A program made the position numbers and the translations under genes. 64,000 bases of DNA from Kalmanozyma brasiliensis GHG001 (taxonomy: Eukaryota; Basidiomycota; Ustilaginomycetes; Ustilaginales). Of the stretch, positions 60,707 to 64,000 are shown piece by piece (position 1 is the stretch's first letter; every line of letters begins with the position of its first letter). The stretch is taken from contig NW_015961956.1 of assembly GCF_000497045.1 (NCBI RefSeq), positions 310,001-374,000 on the forward strand, read 5' to 3'. The notes beneath the pieces were generated by a model. The model was not told where the DNA came from, did not search any database, and saw nothing but the letters and a program-made list of their open reading frames with translations.

Positions 60707-63700
60707 TGTTTCGCTCCTTCCTAGCGCCTTTCTGGCTTCTTGGCGATCACGGTGGGTGTGATGGTCTTGATGGTAATGCTCCGTGTTGCCGGAAGCTGAT
60801 GTCGCGAACCAAACCGCTCCTGCAGAAGCTTAAAAGTGACACTCGACACTCGACACCAACACTTTCTCGCGATGGGTGGTCACGTGTCGAATATTGCAAG
60901 CGTGTTAGACCACAATCGACTTCTGGACCTCGAAGAGGGTTCGTATCGAGATCGAAAGCCTGCCGATATCGAGATCCGACGCTGCGGCTCACGCCTTCGG
61001 GCCATCCTTGCCATCTCGGCCGCCACAAGCCGTTCTCGTCGCGGGATTGCGCAGACGTGGCGATGCTCTCCCTCATGCTTATCACGATGCACCATCCACA
61101 TGACTGCACGATACACGTTGAGGATGCATATGGCCCTTGCTAGACCGTGGACATGCCGCTTTTGCCGGCACGCTGATCCACTCGTCAAAGGGGAGGCAGC
61201 AGGATGCGATTTGGCGTGCAAGGCGTGCAGTGAAAAGCAGAGCGCGGGCCCTAAGTGCGTCATGGCCACGCGGCACTGACCCAAGTTTGAGGGTTTTAGT
61301 CGCTCGGCTATGCTTGGCCCCTCTCAACGTTTGAGACGGCCTTTTGCCTTCAACGCGGATGAGAGAGCAGGGCAACTGGAACAGCCAGTCGAAAATGACG
61401 AGCTGCGAGCCGCGGACCGGTTTAGCCCCTCTGCCACTGAAACTTGTCCCACCCTCTGCAATGGGAAAGGGCTCGCATGCGTACGGAGAAAAGCGTCCGA
61501 ACCAATGTGGATCCTCCCCCTTGCCCCTGGCTTTTGCCGATGGGATGAGCTTGTCACTCGACGAGATGCTGACTCGGCTACATAGCCCGACCTAATGCCA
61601 ACGAGACCAGGTGAGGAATCATGAGGTCGCCAAGAGGCTTCGCCTGTGGTGACGGGGAGTCGTGTGAAAATGCTTGGTCCCTCGTGGCGACCTTTGGCTG
61701 GAGTCCAACGGGATCTCTGGCGTGCATGGTGGGATTGACCTCCCACACAGCCGTGGAATGAGGGCGCTGTCTGGGAACGAGAGGCCCCTGTTACGACGAG
61801 TATGCGCCAGGGGACACCAGCACCTTACCCCTCGCCGAAGAGGTCTTGGTGTCGTCGGTCTCGGGAGAACAGTTAGGGGCCGGCTGAACTGATACTCGAG
61901 ACGTAGCCAAAGTGTGTTTGAGGCAGCGCAGAGCAACCGGCATGCGTCTGGCATGTCAGTGTTTCGCTGCAAGGGCCGCTTGTGGGCTCGTGTCACAATG
62001 CGGAGCGAAGCTAGTTTACCCCGAAACCGGCTTGATCAAGACACGAGGCGGAATAGCGAGCTCTAGTGTCAACCCACCTCCCCGCCCTGGTGCAAGCGAA
62101 GTCAGACTAAACCAAGCGAGGCAGCTCTTTGTAACGCTTCCCGTCACTGGACAAGTTCGGCCTTGCGGAGTTCTACACGAGCGCCGCCCGGCAGACACAG
62201 CTCGCGATCGCCGTCCGCGCGGGCCCTGAGAGCAAGATTCGGCAAAGCGCAAAGGAGGGCATAAGGTGACCGATGGTGCCATCGATGTAGAACCGGAGTT
62301 CGTACTGCAGCGGAGGAAAGAGAGGGCAAGCACTGCTGAGCTTCTTGGCAGGCAGCAACGGCGACAAACTGCAAGCAAGGGGATCTGACTGCAAGTCAAA
62401 CAGATCATCCCTGTCTCGAGGAGAGAGAGACTTGGGTGCGAAACGAGCGTTTTGGCGGTACAGCGTGGCTTTGGGGGCGGTGGATCGGGTCGAGAGCCTT
62501 TCTGCAAGGCGGAGGGCGGAGACAGCGAGGCGGGAATTGCTTTCGAAACAGAGCGCTCATGGAGCGAATTCGGTCAGGCACTGTCTGCGCTGGGCGGGCT
62601 GCCTCCGGCGCTGAGAGGAGCGAGCGAAGTTGAGGCGGAGCGACGGCAGCGGAAGCGCAGAACAAAAGGGCCCAGATCCATGCGCTCTCATTGTTTGAGC
62701 GGCCGGGGGCTGGTTGGCTGGCTGGCTGGCTCAAAGGGGAGGAGCGAGGCTTGAGACGGACTCTGTCTGGCTGGAGTGCAAGCGCAAAGCGTGCCAAGCT
62801 GAGCCAAGGGGGGGGGGAAACCTCGATTCGGTTCTCGAGGCGAAGCGGGTCTCCAAATTGGCACTTTGACCTGAGCTAGCTAGCCTGACGAGGCTCCGCC
62901 TAATTGGTCGCAGTTGTCAACACGCATGCCGACGATTGAGTCAAATCGGAGAGTGAAACCGCTCAGCAATTTGAACCCCTGCCCTCGGAGCCCCTCTGGC
63001 TGTGAGGGCTCTGTGCAAAAGAAGCCTTCTGGTGAGGCGACCCGATCCTCGGCTAGAGCTGTCAGCGAGTTAAATTGCCTCGCGGGACCACTGAAACTGC
63101 ACTTTCTGCACCAGGGTCGTGTGGAAGTGGTTTGGTGTCGCCCGCTCGATGCTCGACTCAGCCCTGTCCTGCTTTTCATCCACCGCGTCGTTCTCGATGA
63201 TGGGATTTGAGTCGCCTTGCGCTGTGTTTGGATCGAACCCAAGATGGCATGCAACGATGTCGTCCGCATGAATGCGATGCTCGAACTCGGCAAGCTGGAA
63301 CGAAGCGAATCTTCCTGATGACATTTGGCTGGTCAGTCTTTTCGGTGAGCTCGACCTCGCTGTGATGTTCCCTTCTGCTCTTTTCTAGTACACAAACAGC
63401 AAATCATTCAGTCGGTCCCACAGCATGTCACCTTTCTGGGTCGAAGAGTATGTGTGGCGCCCAGTCTTCACTTGCAAAGTGCGGTTGCCAAGTTGAAAAG
63501 ATCCGATCGATCTTCGGCTGATCCGAAGGAGCTGTCCCGCTTCGCTTGGGACGGGCTCGGCACTCGTTTCATTTGGCGGAGCGTTGCTGCTGCTACGACT
63601 GAAAGCGGGAAGAGACAAGAAATTCATTCCCGTCGCATTTGAGTCGGGCTGGTTGGCTGGCTGCTTGTCTTGGAAAAGCAAAACCCAGCAACTTGGTCCC

Positions 63701-64000
63701 GTTTCAGATGGGCGATGAGGCTATCATGCCGACGTGCTGTACGGAATGTCCGAGAATCGGCTCAGCTTCAAGCCTTGCTGACTTATTGCGGCGATGCTTG
63801 CGCTGAACGACAGGGGTTCTCCGAAGCGGGCGCTTGTTGAGGTACAAGTCTACGATGCAACGACGGTGGGGGTCTCACAGGGTTTGGTGGAAACGGTTCC
63901 TTGTCCGTGAGCTGCCTGCGCCTGCCACCCACTCTGCTTAAGTTTATTCATTATTTCATATTTTAGCGTACGAATCTAGGCGCAGCCGAAGCCGAGCCAC
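60707..64000. other. Gene-poor right end, 3.3 kb
   Basis: No frame here has the C/G-ending codon bias or any domain of the neighbouring genes. Frames of 60-190 residues overlap on both strands. The first few hundred bases are probably the PCH2 promoter. A GGCT run (62716-62731) and a G9 tract near 62810 are present. The end of the window (63940-63965) is A/T-rich. No tRNA, transposase or terminal repeat is recognised. Part of a gene entering from the right cannot be ruled out. Confidence 0.4.
62716..62731. repeat. (GGCT)4 microsatellite
   Basis: Four perfect GGCT copies in gene-poor DNA, preceded by the imperfect unit GGTT. Confidence 0.85.

Overview
This window is nuclear DNA from a basidiomycete fungus. 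A smut of the Ustilago/Sporisorium group (Ustilaginomycotina) fits best. Genes are compact, G+C-rich and almost intronless, with strong preference for C/G-ending codons. The few introns are short, with GT...AG ends. The encoded proteins are eukaryotic and fungal: FACT subunit Spt16, eIF5, cullin-4, a Tom1/HUWE1 relative, Atg8, a fungal OPT transporter and a class II cAMP phosphodiesterase. I cannot name the species from sequence alone. I see no mobile element, virus, rRNA, tRNA or CRISPR array.

Layout from left to right. 0-5 kb: a fragment of a membrane-protein exon cut by the left edge, then peroxisomal Lon protease (minus). 6.3-10.4 kb: eIF5 (plus), convergent with a DUF1776-like membrane protein (minus). 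12.1-16.6 kb: a small three-exon gene built from two copies of one ~75-residue unit, an MGST3-type MAPEG enzyme (both plus), and a secreted ferritin-like Rds1-type protein (minus). 16.6-19.9 kb: no gene that I can support. 19.9-34.4 kb: two ubiquitin-ligase genes head to head, cullin-4 (minus) and an 11-kb Tom1/HUWE1-family gene (plus). 36.5-38.6 kb: class II cyclic-nucleotide phosphodiesterase (plus). 39-52 kb: three minus-strand genes, an OPT transporter, a very large PP4R1-like HEAT protein and Atg8. 52.8-60.7 kb: Spt16 (plus), an alkyltransferase-like DNA repair protein (minus), a TRIC-like channel (plus), an alpha/beta hydrolase (minus) and the AAA+ ATPase Pch2/TRIP13 (minus). 60.7-64 kb: no supported gene.

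Most of these are conserved housekeeping genes with no operon-like logic. Themes that recur are ubiquitin and ubiquitin-like pathways (Cul4, Tom1, Atg8), peroxisomal proteolysis (Lon with C-terminal SRL), chromatin and DNA maintenance (Spt16, Atl1, Pch2) and cAMP turnover (Pde1). Cul4/Tom1, Atg8/Spt16, Atl1/TRIC-like and Lon/eIF5 are each divergent pairs that may share promoter regions.

The two observations most worth following are these. First, the Tom1/HUWE1-family reading frame has the conserved N-terminal, UBA, acidic and UBM-like regions but stops before the C-terminal region that normally carries the catalytic HECT domain, and I find no HECT-like coding sequence in the 2.1 kb downstream. 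Second, the small gene at 12.15-13.0 kb is an internal duplication in which both introns fall at the same place and phase in each repeat.
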